A stretch of 64,000 nt of DNA from Elysia crispata (Eukaryota; Mollusca; Gastropoda; Plakobranchidae). Positions 1-10,000 of this stretch are shown in pieces. Position numbers and translations under genes: made by a program. The notes under the pieces were generated by a model, which searched no databases, was not told where the DNA came from, and was given only the letters and a program-made list of their open reading frames with translations. Numbering within the stretch: position 1 is the stretch's first letter; each line of letters starts with the position of its first letter. Where the stretch lies: NCBI GenBank assembly GCA_033675545.1, contig JAWDGP010006684.1, forward strand, positions 1,321,501 through 1,385,500, read 5' to 3'.

Positions 1-671
1 AACCTAATTTCGGTTGAAAGGTTTGAAATTGTATAAACTTTGGACCTTGATATTTTTGCAATTAGCTTAATTCGTTTTCTCGGTCTACCTAGATCTATAT
101 AGGGATTGAATTGTTGTTGAAACAATAAGAGATCGACCGCCACCCTTTATGATTTAGTGATGGCAAACCATTCAGGAGCCCAAGAGGCTATGGAAAGTGT
201 GTTGGGAAGACGAGAAGTGCAGAACACAGCTCACCCGAGAAATTATGTGAGAGCTCTCAGTCAGAGAGAGTATCGCAGGAGGCGAGGTATGACTGAAAAG
301 CTTACAAATAAAGAATGTATGAAAGATTAACCAAAGAAAGTGGAAAGGAAGGAAAAAAATGGAGGAGAAAACGAGGAAAGTATAAAGAACACTGTAATCG
401 CCTCGACCATAGGAAAGAAAGAAGACTAAGAAATTTAAAACTCTAACACAGAAGGCCCTGACCGACAAAACCAAAACGACTCTTCATGCAGAGGACACAG
501 ACGAGGAGGATAGAACGGCGACTTTCCCAGCACCCAATGTTAGAGTCGATATTGACACACAAGCAGAAAACAGAAAGAAAAGAACCCTTAGGAAAGGATT
601 CACTAGAACAACGCAAGATACGTTGATTAAATATAACTAAGCCAACAAGGCCAAAAAGGGAGACTGTTAAT
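1..671. other. Gene-free flank
   Basis: No ORF here has coding character. Minus-strand reading between 172 and 474 is open for about 100 codons but is Ser/Phe/Leu-rich low-complexity sequence with no recognisable motif. The block is AT-rich unique sequence leading into the 54-bp array. Confidence 0.5.
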
Positions 672-1655
672 CTCGAGAATCAAATTCTAATTTGTCTATC
701 TCTATAAATAGAACAATTTCAATATGGCCACCGGGGAATCTAATTTTTCGAGCTTATCAAGTAGCATTAATCAATATGGCCGCAGTGAAATCAATTTCTA
801 ATTTTCTGTCTCTATAAAAAGTATAATTTCGATATGGCCGCCGGTTAATTTTACTTTTTCTATCTCTATAAATAGCATTACTTCTTTATGGCCGCCGGTT
901 AATTCTATTTCTTCCATCTCTGTAAATAGCATAATTTCAATATGGCTGCAGGTTAAATCTATTTTTTCCATCTCCTTAAATAGTATAATTTCAATATGGC
1001 CGCAGGTGAATTCAAAATTTTCGACCTCTATAAATAGCATAATTCCAGTATGGCCGCCGGTTAATTCTAATTTGACGATCTCTATGAATAGCATAATTTC
1101 AATATGGCCGATAATTAATTCTATTTGTTCCATCTCTATATATAGCACAATTTCAATATGGCCACCGGGGAATACTAAATTTTCCATCTCTATAAATGGT
1201 GTAATTTCAATATGGCCGCCGGGAAATTCTAAATTTCCGACCTCTATAAACAGCATAATTCAAAAATTGCCGCCGGTTAATTCTAATTTGACGATCTCTA
1301 TAAATAGCATAATTCTAATATGGCCGACGGTTAATTCTATTTTTTCCATCTCTATAAATAGTATAATTCCAATATGGCCGCCGGGGGGTTTTAAATTTTC
1401 GACCCCTATAAATAGCATAATTTCAATATTGCCGACGGTTAATTCTATTTTTTCCATCTCTATAAATAGAATAATTTCAATATGGCCGCCGGGAAATTCT
1501 AGATTTTCGACCTCTATAAATAGCATAATTCTAATATGGCCGACTGTTAATTCTAATTTGACGATCTCTATAAATAGTATAATTTCAATATGGCCGCAGG
1601 TTAAATCTATTTCTTCCATATCTATAAATAGCATAATTCCAATATGGCCAATTTT
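672..1655 (+). repeat. 54-bp minisatellite, about 18 units
   Basis: The anchor AATATGG and its variants recur at 721, 773, 831, 885, 939, 993, 1047 and then every 54 bp to 1641. From 885 onward the spacing is exactly 54 bp; only the first units drift (52 and 58 bp). Each unit combines a TCTATAAATAG block, an AATTTCAATATGGCCGCCGG block and a variable T-rich linker. Because 54 is divisible by three, both strands stay open: plus from 1006 to 1683 and minus from 798 to 1256 and 1260 to 1634, each encoding an 18-residue periodic peptide. The array has no coding context around it, so it is most simply a tandem satellite rather than a protein gene. Confidence 0.93.
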
Positions 1656-1878
1656 AAACTTAAATAAGAAGTTAAAGAAATAGGGCGGAAAACGGCAAGC
1701 AGTGCTGTATTACCTGGCATATCGACGGCTGAGACTACAGCAATTACACTTTAAAAAGAAAAGACAAGCAGAACACGGCATGTTTTTTTTTTATATAAGA
1801 GACTCATAGCTAATGCTGAGAGCATTAAATTTTACTAACAAATAGAAAAGAGAGCTGGTGAACAGATAGACGGTACAT

Positions 1879-1882
<4 letters not shown>

Positions 1883-1937
<55 letters not shown>
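1883..1937. repeat. (GA)n microsatellite
   Basis: Perfect GA dinucleotide run of about 55 bp between the two minisatellites. Confidence 0.95.
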
Positions 1938-1939
<2 letters not shown>

Positions 1940-1984
1940 AAAGAGGGTTTCCTTCCCTACACTAATCTAAAAGAATTACCCCAG

Positions 1985-2530
1985 CTTTGTAGCGACAGAA
2001 ACACGACGATTCGATACTACAGTGATGATATTGTATAATTATGCTGGCATCTGAAGATAAAAACACAAGAATTCGTTTCTACAGAGGTGATTTTGTTTTA
2101 CTATGCTGATTTATAGAAAAAGAAACACATGTACTCGATGTTATGTTAATTCATGGCGATAGAAACACTTGAATTCGGTTATACAGTGATAATGTTGATT
2201 TATTATGTTGGTTTATACAGGAAATAATCTAGAAATCGATTCTAAAGTAATGATTTTGTATTATTATGCTGGTTTGCACTGATAGAAACAGTAGAATTCG
2301 ATTCTGCAGTGATGATATTTTATTATTATGCAGGTTTTTTGAGGTAGAAAAACTAGAATTTGATTCCACAGTGATGAAATTGTATTATTAAGCTGGTTTA
2401 GAGAGATAGAAACGCTAGAATTCGATTCTACAGTGATCGTTTTGTATTATTATGCTGGTTTATGGAGATAAAAAGCTAGGATTTGAATTTACAGGAATGA
2501 TTATGTGTTATTACGTCGGGTTATAGATAA
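1985..2530 (+). repeat. 62-bp degenerate minisatellite, about 9 units
   Basis: An ATGCTGGTTTA-like anchor recurs at 2041, 2103, 2204, 2266, 2328, 2390, 2452 and 2513. The spacing is 62 bp, apart from one 101-bp step that implies a partial unit deletion. Each unit carries GATAGAAAC, an AATTCGATTCTACAGTGATGA-like middle part and TTTTGTATTATTATG. The sequence is unrelated to the 54-bp array upstream and has no open frame. Confidence 0.85.
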
Positions 2531-3394
2531 AGAAAAAATTGAAGTCAGTTGGAAAAAGGGAAGGTTGGTGAAAAGGGACGAAAATGATATTTGTGATTTG
2601 TCCTTTGAAAACAAAGATATAAGTTTAAAATATTTTAAGTAGAAATCTGACAATGAAATTAGAAGTAAGTACAACCTGATAACAAAGTTCTAGATCTATC
2701 TGTGAAAGCGACAGATAGATGCTAGCTTTCAATTTTATTGTGATTTAACATGCAAGTAAAGAGAGAGACATTTTTCCCCAGGTTGTGTAGATCTAATCCA
2801 CAAGTATATTTATTCTGTAGAGTGGTTAAAAGTAATATCAATTACTATTATAAAAATGACGGATGGTAAGCTCTGTACAATGAATTTAAATCACTTAATG
2901 AATACCATAAGCATTTACGTAAACTTTGATTGAATGCAACAAAGATAGATACAAAGAGTGTTATACAAAGTTTATTCAGAGAAATGAAAATTATAAAAAA
3001 AAAAATAAAAAAAAAAAAAATTTCTAATACACACTGTTTCCTATAAAAATTACACAAAAGTATTTGATTCAAGAGTTAATTTAATCTCATTAAGACCTGA
3101 CATAGATTTTGGTAATCATCCAAATAGAACAAACTTTACAGATTTATTTAAAAGTGAAATAAAACATTTTAAGAAAATCTTTCTAAAAGTACAATAAATA
3201 TAACTGAACAAATGTTCTTTTGTTTGTTTGTTGTTTTTTTTATCTACGATTAAAACTCTTATCAGTTAGGGGAAATGGAGGGATTCTCTTTCCCGTTCAA
3301 GATTATCAATCATTTTAAGGGGAAATTTTTGCATAAAGAGGCAAAAAAACATTTTCACTCATTCACAGATACATTCTAGGATGCATTTCGTCGT
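2531..3394. other. Gene-free AT-rich spacer
   Basis: Unique AT-rich DNA with an A-run near 2996-3020. The minus-strand frame at 2848-3072 is read mostly through that A-run and looks spurious. Confidence 0.5.
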
Positions 3395-3507
3395 ATGGCT
3401 ATAGAGTGTCGATTTATTCAAGTGTCCACCGTTCAGACAAAATTGTTTTTCCTGGATCGATTTAACAGACAAAATCAACAAAGTCCAAAACGGCGGCCAC
3501 CTGAAAG
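3395..3507 (+). CDS. Possible first coding exon of the repeat/PHD gene
   Basis: An ATG at 3395 opens a 37-codon frame plus two bases, basic near its end (SPKRRPPE), running into a possible donor GTAGCC at 3508. Without splicing the frame stops at once (TAG). It ends in phase 2. An AG at 3676-3677 would start the next exon with exactly the one base needed to enter the 34-residue repeat frame, which has no ATG of its own and an in-frame stop just before it. Against the model, the donor is weak and the acceptor at 3677 lacks a pyrimidine tract. It is a phase-consistent guess; transcript data would decide. Confidence 0.22.
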
Positions 3508-3677
3508 GTAGCCTATAGATTGAAGAGCTATGTTAGACAGTGTTTTTGGATTTACAAAAGATACAAAATAGTTTGTGGCCTCGTCTTTTTCTATTTTTAG
3601 ATTAAAAATATTCTCGTTAGCTTATTTAATAACATTGACGTTAGGGCTATCATTTCGAAAAAGTTGAAGCTCTAAAG

Positions 3678-4283
3678 CCATTTGCCTGACCACACCGGCT
3701 TCGGTTTTCATCCAGGTACAGGTAGTTCTATAGAGCATAACTCTTCTATTACAGAGCATCTCCATCTCTCAGTTGCCACAACTTTGCCTGACCAAACCGG
3801 CTCCGGTTTTCATCCAGGTACAGGTAGTTCTATAGAGCATAACTCCTCTATTACAGAGCATCTCCATCTCTCAGTTGCCACAACTTTGCCTGACCAAACC
3901 GGCTCCGGTTTTCATCCAGGTACAGGTAGTTCTATAGAGCAAAACTCCTCTACTACAGAGCGTCTCCATCTCTCAGTTGCCACAACTTTGCCTGACCAAA
4001 CCGGCTCCGGTTTTCATCCAGGTACAGATAGTTCTATAGAGCATAACTCCTCTACTACAGAGCGTCTCCATCTCTCAGTTGCCACAACTTTACCTGACCA
4101 AACCGGCTCCGGTTTTCATCCAGGTACAGGTAGTTCTATAGAGCAAAACTCCTCTAAAAAAGGTACAGGTAGTTCTATAGAGCATAACTCCTCTATTACA
4201 GAGCATCTCCATCTCTCAGTTGCCACAACTTGTGAGCTTTCAGACAGCTCTGCTGCTGAACCACTTCTTGTCTCTTCAGCACT
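3678..4283 (+). CDS. Exon of 34-residue tandem repeats (PHD-gene N-terminal part)
   Basis: The plus frame is open over about 600 bp and encodes five copies of a 34-residue unit (TLPDQTGSGFHPG, GSSIEHNSS, TEHLHLSVAT). The last copy is interrupted by an extra partial copy, followed by a short unique Ser/Ala/Leu-rich tail. The frame holds no ATG and ends at a TAA lying inside a good donor (GTAAGA at 4284), so it is best read as an internal exon ending at 4283 in phase 2. Splicing to the CAG acceptor at 4339-4341 restores a Leu codon and continues in frame into the PHD-like ORF. The unit is rich in Ser, Thr, Gly and His and is hydrophilic and probably disordered. I recognise no family. Alternatively it is a non-coding minisatellite that happens to be open. 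Confidence 0.45.
3682..4237 (+). repeat. 102-bp tandem repeat, five units plus a partial unit
   Basis: Units start at 3682, 3784, 3886, 3988 and 4090, exactly 102 bp apart. The fifth is broken by an insertion of a partial unit (GGTACAGGTAGTTCTATAGAG is repeated at its middle). Copies differ at only a few positions, mostly without changing the 34-residue reading, and no copy has an indel that shifts frame. The array is recent or actively homogenised. Confidence 0.95.
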
Positions 4284-4341
4284 GTAAGAGGTGACATTCG
4301 CAAGTCTCGTTAAACCACGTGGAAGGCCGCGAAATAAACAG

Positions 4342-4900
4342 CTGTTCACTTCGCGCTAGAGAAAAAAACGAAGGGCCCATGAAATTTGAAAATTTGTCTC
4401 CAGAGAAAAGGCAGGGCCTACTGCTTAGAGCAGTGTGCAGGCCACACGTATCTGTGGGCACAGGTTTAATCAGTTCTGCTGAACTCAGGGACTTCAGTGA
4501 TTTTGATGACATCATCTTGGACTCCACTCCTAGCCTAGATGTGATCCAATCCTATTTTTCAGATAATGCTTGTTCCACACTCTGTGAGGGTGTGGCGAGT
4601 CGGCATGCAGGCATTTATAAATGTGGGGAATGTAAAGAGCTTGATGATTTGACACAAAAGATGATCATGTGTGAGCAATTTCTCAGGTGGTATCATTTTT
4701 CATGTGCAGGATATCGCTCAAGAAAGAAGGTGCCCACCTGGTTTTGCCAAGAATGCTTTAGTTGTGAGAAGACCATGAAAGAGAAAAGAAAATTTAATTT
4801 CACTAGATACTGGATCAGTTGCCATGCTATGCGGGTTGTAAACTTCTGGAATGTTATCAGTAATGCAGGGCGACGAACTATTCAACTGTTAGTTCACTAG
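4342..4900 (+). CDS. PHD-like zinc-finger protein, C-terminal part
   Basis: Open frame ending with TAG at 4898-4900; the first ATG of the frame is at 4379, giving 173 residues if used alone. Counting from the frame opening at 4319, a PHD-type ligand series is visible: C102, C105, C118, H126, C129, C143, C146, with the hallmark WYHFSC and WFCQEC segments. The fourth ligand of the C4HC3 set, expected at 121, is Phe (TTT at 4679-4681). PHD fingers usually bind histone H3 tails in nuclear chromatin proteins; whether this one folds without that ligand is uncertain. The part before the finger (LDVIQSYFSD and similar) matches nothing I can name. Upstream, a 58-nt intron (4284-4341, GTAAGA to CAG) joins it in frame to the 34-residue repeat exon. 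It could be a real divergent gene, or a decaying or transposon-carried copy. Confidence 0.6.
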
Positions 4901-6713
4901 GTGAAAAGCCAGGGTCAAGTTATGGTTCCCAGTATTCAAAGTTACTAGCGCAAGCATGGAATGTCAGTAAATTTCTGTTCGATTTTTTTTTCTTACAATT
5001 TCTTATAACTGTAAGATCATATGAATTAAAAAAAAAAATGGTATTCATTGATTAATTTTATTTTTGGAGAATGCAGGTGACTGGAATTGGTATTGGGTTT
5101 CTCTGATATACTTTTTTAATGCAATGTGCATGACCGTTTCTTAATAACATCAGTTTAAAATAAGCTATATGTATTTTCACAATTGGACCCTAAAAATATT
5201 ATGATTTTGCGATTTAAATTACTTTTATTTGCAACCTACATCTTTCTTTGAATTTATTTATATAGAGAGAATTAAAAAAAAAACCGTTTTACTTTAGTAA
5301 TTATCTTGAAATGACTAACCAAATGATCAGTAGGCTGAAGTGAATTAGCATCTAACAGGATTGTCAGTTGGTGAACTGCATTAGAATATTTGCTTATCCT
5401 CATATCACTGGTGTATTGCTGATAATGAGCTCTTTCTAAAAGATAAGTTCTTGTTCATTTGTTAGTGTATCGCACAAAAGTTCATTAACATGTTATTTGC
5501 TGACATACCAGTTGAAGTGATTGGAGGCTTTACGGTCAGATGTTGCACTATCCCGGCTCTTGCATATTCATGCTTGCTAACATCGCATTATGAACATGAT
5601 ATTAACCTTGAGGATCAGATAACTAATGCTATACATACATATATATTATTTGCAGAGCAACCAGTATATGAAGTCACCCAGTGCAAAAAAGTTTGATCTT
5701 TCCATTTTATACTGTAGCTGCTCTTGAGTTCTTTGTGGTTTTATGGCATTTAAAAAGACTTATTACTGCTGTTATAACCAGTTTCGCTTATAGAGATGTA
5801 TGTCTGAAAAATTAAGTTAATCTGATTTAAAATAAAATTAAAACCATCCACCAATGTAAAGTAAGCTTTATCGCACATTGAAACACATCAAAATCATGTG
5901 AAATGCTCATATTTCCTGAAGAAACAGCATTTTGAGCTATAGAAAGTATTGAAAGTTAAAGTGTAGCTTAGAAATTTCATTATATTACTTTCATGTATAG
6001 AATCTCTCTTACCTTACAAGCTTTTATGTACGTGTATTGTGACAATTCACTTCTAATTGCCATGTATTCAATTTTTTTTTTTTTTAATTTACCTGCACTT
6101 GATGGTTGCAAACCTGATGATGATAATTAAATGCAAAGTTCTGCTTTCCTCTTTTCATGACAATTTGTTCTGTTAGTGTTACTGGTGTTTTATATTAAGT
6201 TTATTGTGTGTGTTTGTTTCACTGAGTGTTGTTTAACCTGCCATTAACATATTAGTAATGAAGCATGTTACATGCCTGACAATTTTCAACATTCAATCAT
6301 TATAGTCAGTATAGAAAATATCATACAGACAACATTGCTATTGAGCGTTTCTCTTTTTTTTTATGAGAAATGCATTATGTAGAATAATGCACACATACTG
6401 TTCTTTATCAACTCAACCCAATGGTTACAGTTCCATACAATCTTTACGTTTTTAAGTTTTAAGATAAAAACGATTTTAAGATTAAAAGCGAGTGGATGAC
6501 CTGGTAAGCACCTGTGGTAGAGGAACACAGGGCAAATTTTACCTCCAAGTCCGAATAGACACCTACAGTTAAAGGGACACAATTTGCACAATTTTTAGCT
6601 CCCAAAATAACAGACCTTTGGTTCAACTTAAAAGGACACAACTCGCGCTAATGTCCGAACAGGTGCAGATGATCAATCTGGTTTTCTCTATCTAAAAATA
6701 GTCTGATATCCGA

Positions 6714-6716
<3 letters not shown>
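4901..6716. other. Gene-free AT-rich spacer
   Basis: About 1.8 kb without a convincing gene. A 68-codon frame at 5490-5696 starts with ATG but has no motif, no neighbours and AT-driven composition. Around 6480-6840 several short degenerate direct repeats share GTCCGAA (6549, 6651 and 6829 regions), suggesting an old interspersed element split by the TA array. Confidence 0.45.

Positions 6717-6760
<44 letters not shown>
6717..6760. repeat. (TA)n microsatellite
   Basis: TA run of about 44 bp followed by degenerate TA-rich sequence to about 6801, lying 220 bp upstream of the fumarase start codon. Confidence 0.93.
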
Positions 6761-6763
<3 letters not shown>

Positions 6764-6982
6764 TTATATTATATTTATATATATATATGTATGTATATAT
6801 ATGCACCTGACATTATCAGGACCCGTGTCCGAATAAAAGCTGACCTTTCTGATTACGTTTCCAGAAAATAGAATTACTGTAAAGTGCTAGGCTGTGGGGT
6901 ATCAATATCCATTGCTCATACTCATAGGTCAAATATTTATTTAGAGATCTAGATTTCTAGATCTAGATCTAAGCATACAGCA

Positions 6983-7006
6983 ATGTCAGGCGAAAACACT
7001 AAGAAT
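6983..7006 (+). CDS. FH: FH coding exon 1
   Basis: Eight codons (MSGENTKN) before a strong donor GTAAGT, in phase 0 with exon 2. The position matches the internal cytosolic start of animal fumarases, a short polar N-terminus before the FR-E-DTFG segment. An in-frame stop lies 30 bp upstream, so translation on this transcript must start here. Confidence 0.8.
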
Positions 7007-10000
7007 GTAAGTAGATTTAGGCATTTTATCAAAATCTGTCATTGCAATGCAGTTAAAATGCCTGTCAATATTCTACACATTTAACTTTTCATTAAATATC
7101 TTTTACTTTGAGAGTGTCTTATTTTAAAGGTTTTCTTTGTCTTTGTCAAATTAAATTTCATTCGCTGTACTGTCTTCTGTGTATGACAATTGCCTTTCTT
7201 TGAATCTTAAGTTTTCTTCATACTGCACCTTTGGACCCAACACTACATTCAATGCCCAGCAAAATTTTGCTTCGCCATCATCTCAAATCGTGCTCTGCAT
7301 TTTTAAAATCGTAACATTTAGATCTAGTTGGAAAGTCTTCCTTCAATTTTTCAAATTTATTATTTAATTTTAAAATCTTTTGGGCTAAATGAATATATAA
7401 CTGCAAATTAATTACAATGGTCAATGTGGTCTTCAAAAAGTGAAAAATAAATGAGGAATTAAGGAAAGTTTTGGAAAAGGATTGGTCAATGTAAAGTTAT
7501 TATAAGATTGAGATTGCTTGTAAGAAAAGGCCTGAGCCTGCTAATCATTTAAATAAATTATATTATTAAAGAGAGTTACAGATTCAATCATTTATTTATA
7601 AAGATACATCGGCAGCATGGAAGATCTTGAAGGCTTGATTTGTACTATTTTCAAATGCAGTAACAAGCACAGAGAGGTACACAGGATTTACAGCAAGAGA
7701 TGTGGTCATAGTTGAGCAGAAAAATAGACAGCTTGCCCCCAACACTATTGGTCAGCCAAATTATTTACAAGACTAAAAGTTACTTTTATCTTTTTTCTTT
7801 CTTAACAGCATGCAGGATTCCGAGTGGAGACAGATACTTTTGGAGACATCAATGTGCCAAATGATAAATACTATGGGGCGAATACTGCCCGCTCTCTTAT
7901 AAACTTTAATATCGGAGGTCCATCAGAAATCATGCCAGTGAGTATTTATTTATCTTATTATAGAGTGTGAGATATTTGTTAAATGGACATCTGACTAGGC
8001 AAAAATTTCATATATTTTTATCGTATTTTGAAGAAAAGAACTATACCATGATAGGTGTTTGTTTTTAGAGAGGGAAATTATTTGATGAAAAAAATACTAG
8101 GTTTTTAGTGGAAGAAAGTTGGAGACTCGTAATTTACTCTAAACTTATATTAATGTATTAACACAAACAACCATTTGTCCCAGTCTCTTTTGCATCAGAG
8201 AGTAATTCTATTGTTTTCAATTTTTTTGTGTGTGTGGGAAAATAAATGGTTTTTAGATATAATTATAAGTGCGATTTGCAAGCCTAATGTACATTTAAAT
8301 TCCTCATCCTATATATGTCTTTTGTTTGTAAGATGCTTTTAAATACCTTATCCATTATGCTAGTTGAGTCTTGGCTTTGAATTGATACTTGATTGTAATT
8401 TCAAAAAAGAAAAATTCACCCCATTTTTTTTCTTTAGATTGCTATTATAAGAGCATTTGGTATATTGAAGAAATGTGCTGCTCAAGTAAATGAAGAATTT
8501 GGGTTAGATCCACACATTGCCAGTCTTATTGTGAAGGCAGCTGATGAGGTAAGATTTCCTTTTTTTTTTGTTTGTTTATTTGGAAATTTTTTTTTTTTTG
8601 AGTTGAATGAGTCAGGCTAATTCTGCATAGGATTTTCTGATTTTTATAAAGCTTTGCTTGATTGAAAATGTTTGGTGCTCCCCTTAAAAGAACAAAATTT
8701 GTAGGAAACTGAAAATTTTACAAGAAAAATAAGTCATTGAAAAAGTATATTAAACACTAAGTAACAAGTAAGTTTTAAAAGGTTAAGTTGGATCATATGA
8801 ATTAGATCATATTTTGGCATTATATCTAATTCCCTGCTAAGTTGTGCATTTCTTTTCTATAAAGTTCTTGTGAGTTAGTACTTTTTTAAGTACAATTTCA
8901 TTGCAAATCAATTATTTTTTAAGGTGATAGCTGGCAAGCTTGATGACAGTTTTCCTCTGGTGATCTGGCAAACAGGATCTGGTACACAGAGCAACATGAA
9001 TGTCAATGAGGTCATCAGTAACAGGGCTATAGAAATGGATGGTGGTGTACTCGGCTCCAAGAAGCCAGTCCATCCAAACGATCATGTGAACATGTGCCAG
9101 GTGAAGAGGCTTAAGAGGCATCAATGTTACCTGATGTGATACCTGATTTGATTTTAACAAATTGTACAAACTTAAACTCTTTCGTCTCTATTGAAACTAA
9201 CAAAACATAGTTGCGACTACTTTAATTTTATTTTCTGATATATCTTCTCTGTTTTACAGTTGTTTATCCATTACTTTATATATGTTATATTGTTATCATA
9301 CTGATATCATCAAACATTTTAAAATTGAGGAGAAAAATATCTTTAATGCTTAAATGTGACTTGTTAAGATATTTGCTTGAACCATATTTGAGCAAACGAG
9401 ACAGGAAATTAATTTTAAAGTAGTTTCCTATTCAATTTTCAAGCCAGTAAGTACATAAGTTATTTTTTTTTTCACTCCAGAGCTCCAATGACACATTCCC
9501 AACTGCTATGCATATAGCTGTGGCACAAGAATGTTTCTCCAGGCTCATTCCAGCCATTGACTCTTTAGTTGCCGGTTTTGAAAGTAAAATTAAAGAGTTT
9601 GAAAGCATTATTAAAATTGGCAGAACTCACTTACAGGTAGGATGATCTACTATGTGTTTAAAATTTTAGACTGTGAATCATAGCTATGCTTTGACAATGA
9701 ACAAATTGTTTAATTTTGTCTTTACAACAGTCTGCAATTGTTAAATGTAATACTCACAAAGACTCAAGCGTTTCCAGAAAAATGAAGAAATGTGTATTTG
9801 TAGCATCTGTCAACTTTGCATTTGTCTTAGGCTACCATGTGACAGATCACAGATAAAGCTTATAAATCTCTTTATAAGTTATCTGATGCTTTTTAAGATA
9901 CTTGTCCATACATATAAATCCTAAAGAGTCTTTTGGACATTGAATTGCTCAGAGCAGTCACAAATCTTTCACCCTTTATTTACCCATATAGCACTTCACT

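Noticed and set aside
672..1655. CRISPR-like array
   Set aside because: The 54-bp units are contiguous with no repeat/spacer distinction, and the surrounding DNA is clearly animal nuclear.
5490..5696. Small protein gene between the PHD and fumarase genes
   Set aside because: 68 codons starting with ATG, but with no motif, no splice context and AT-rich codon content; a chance frame is likelier.
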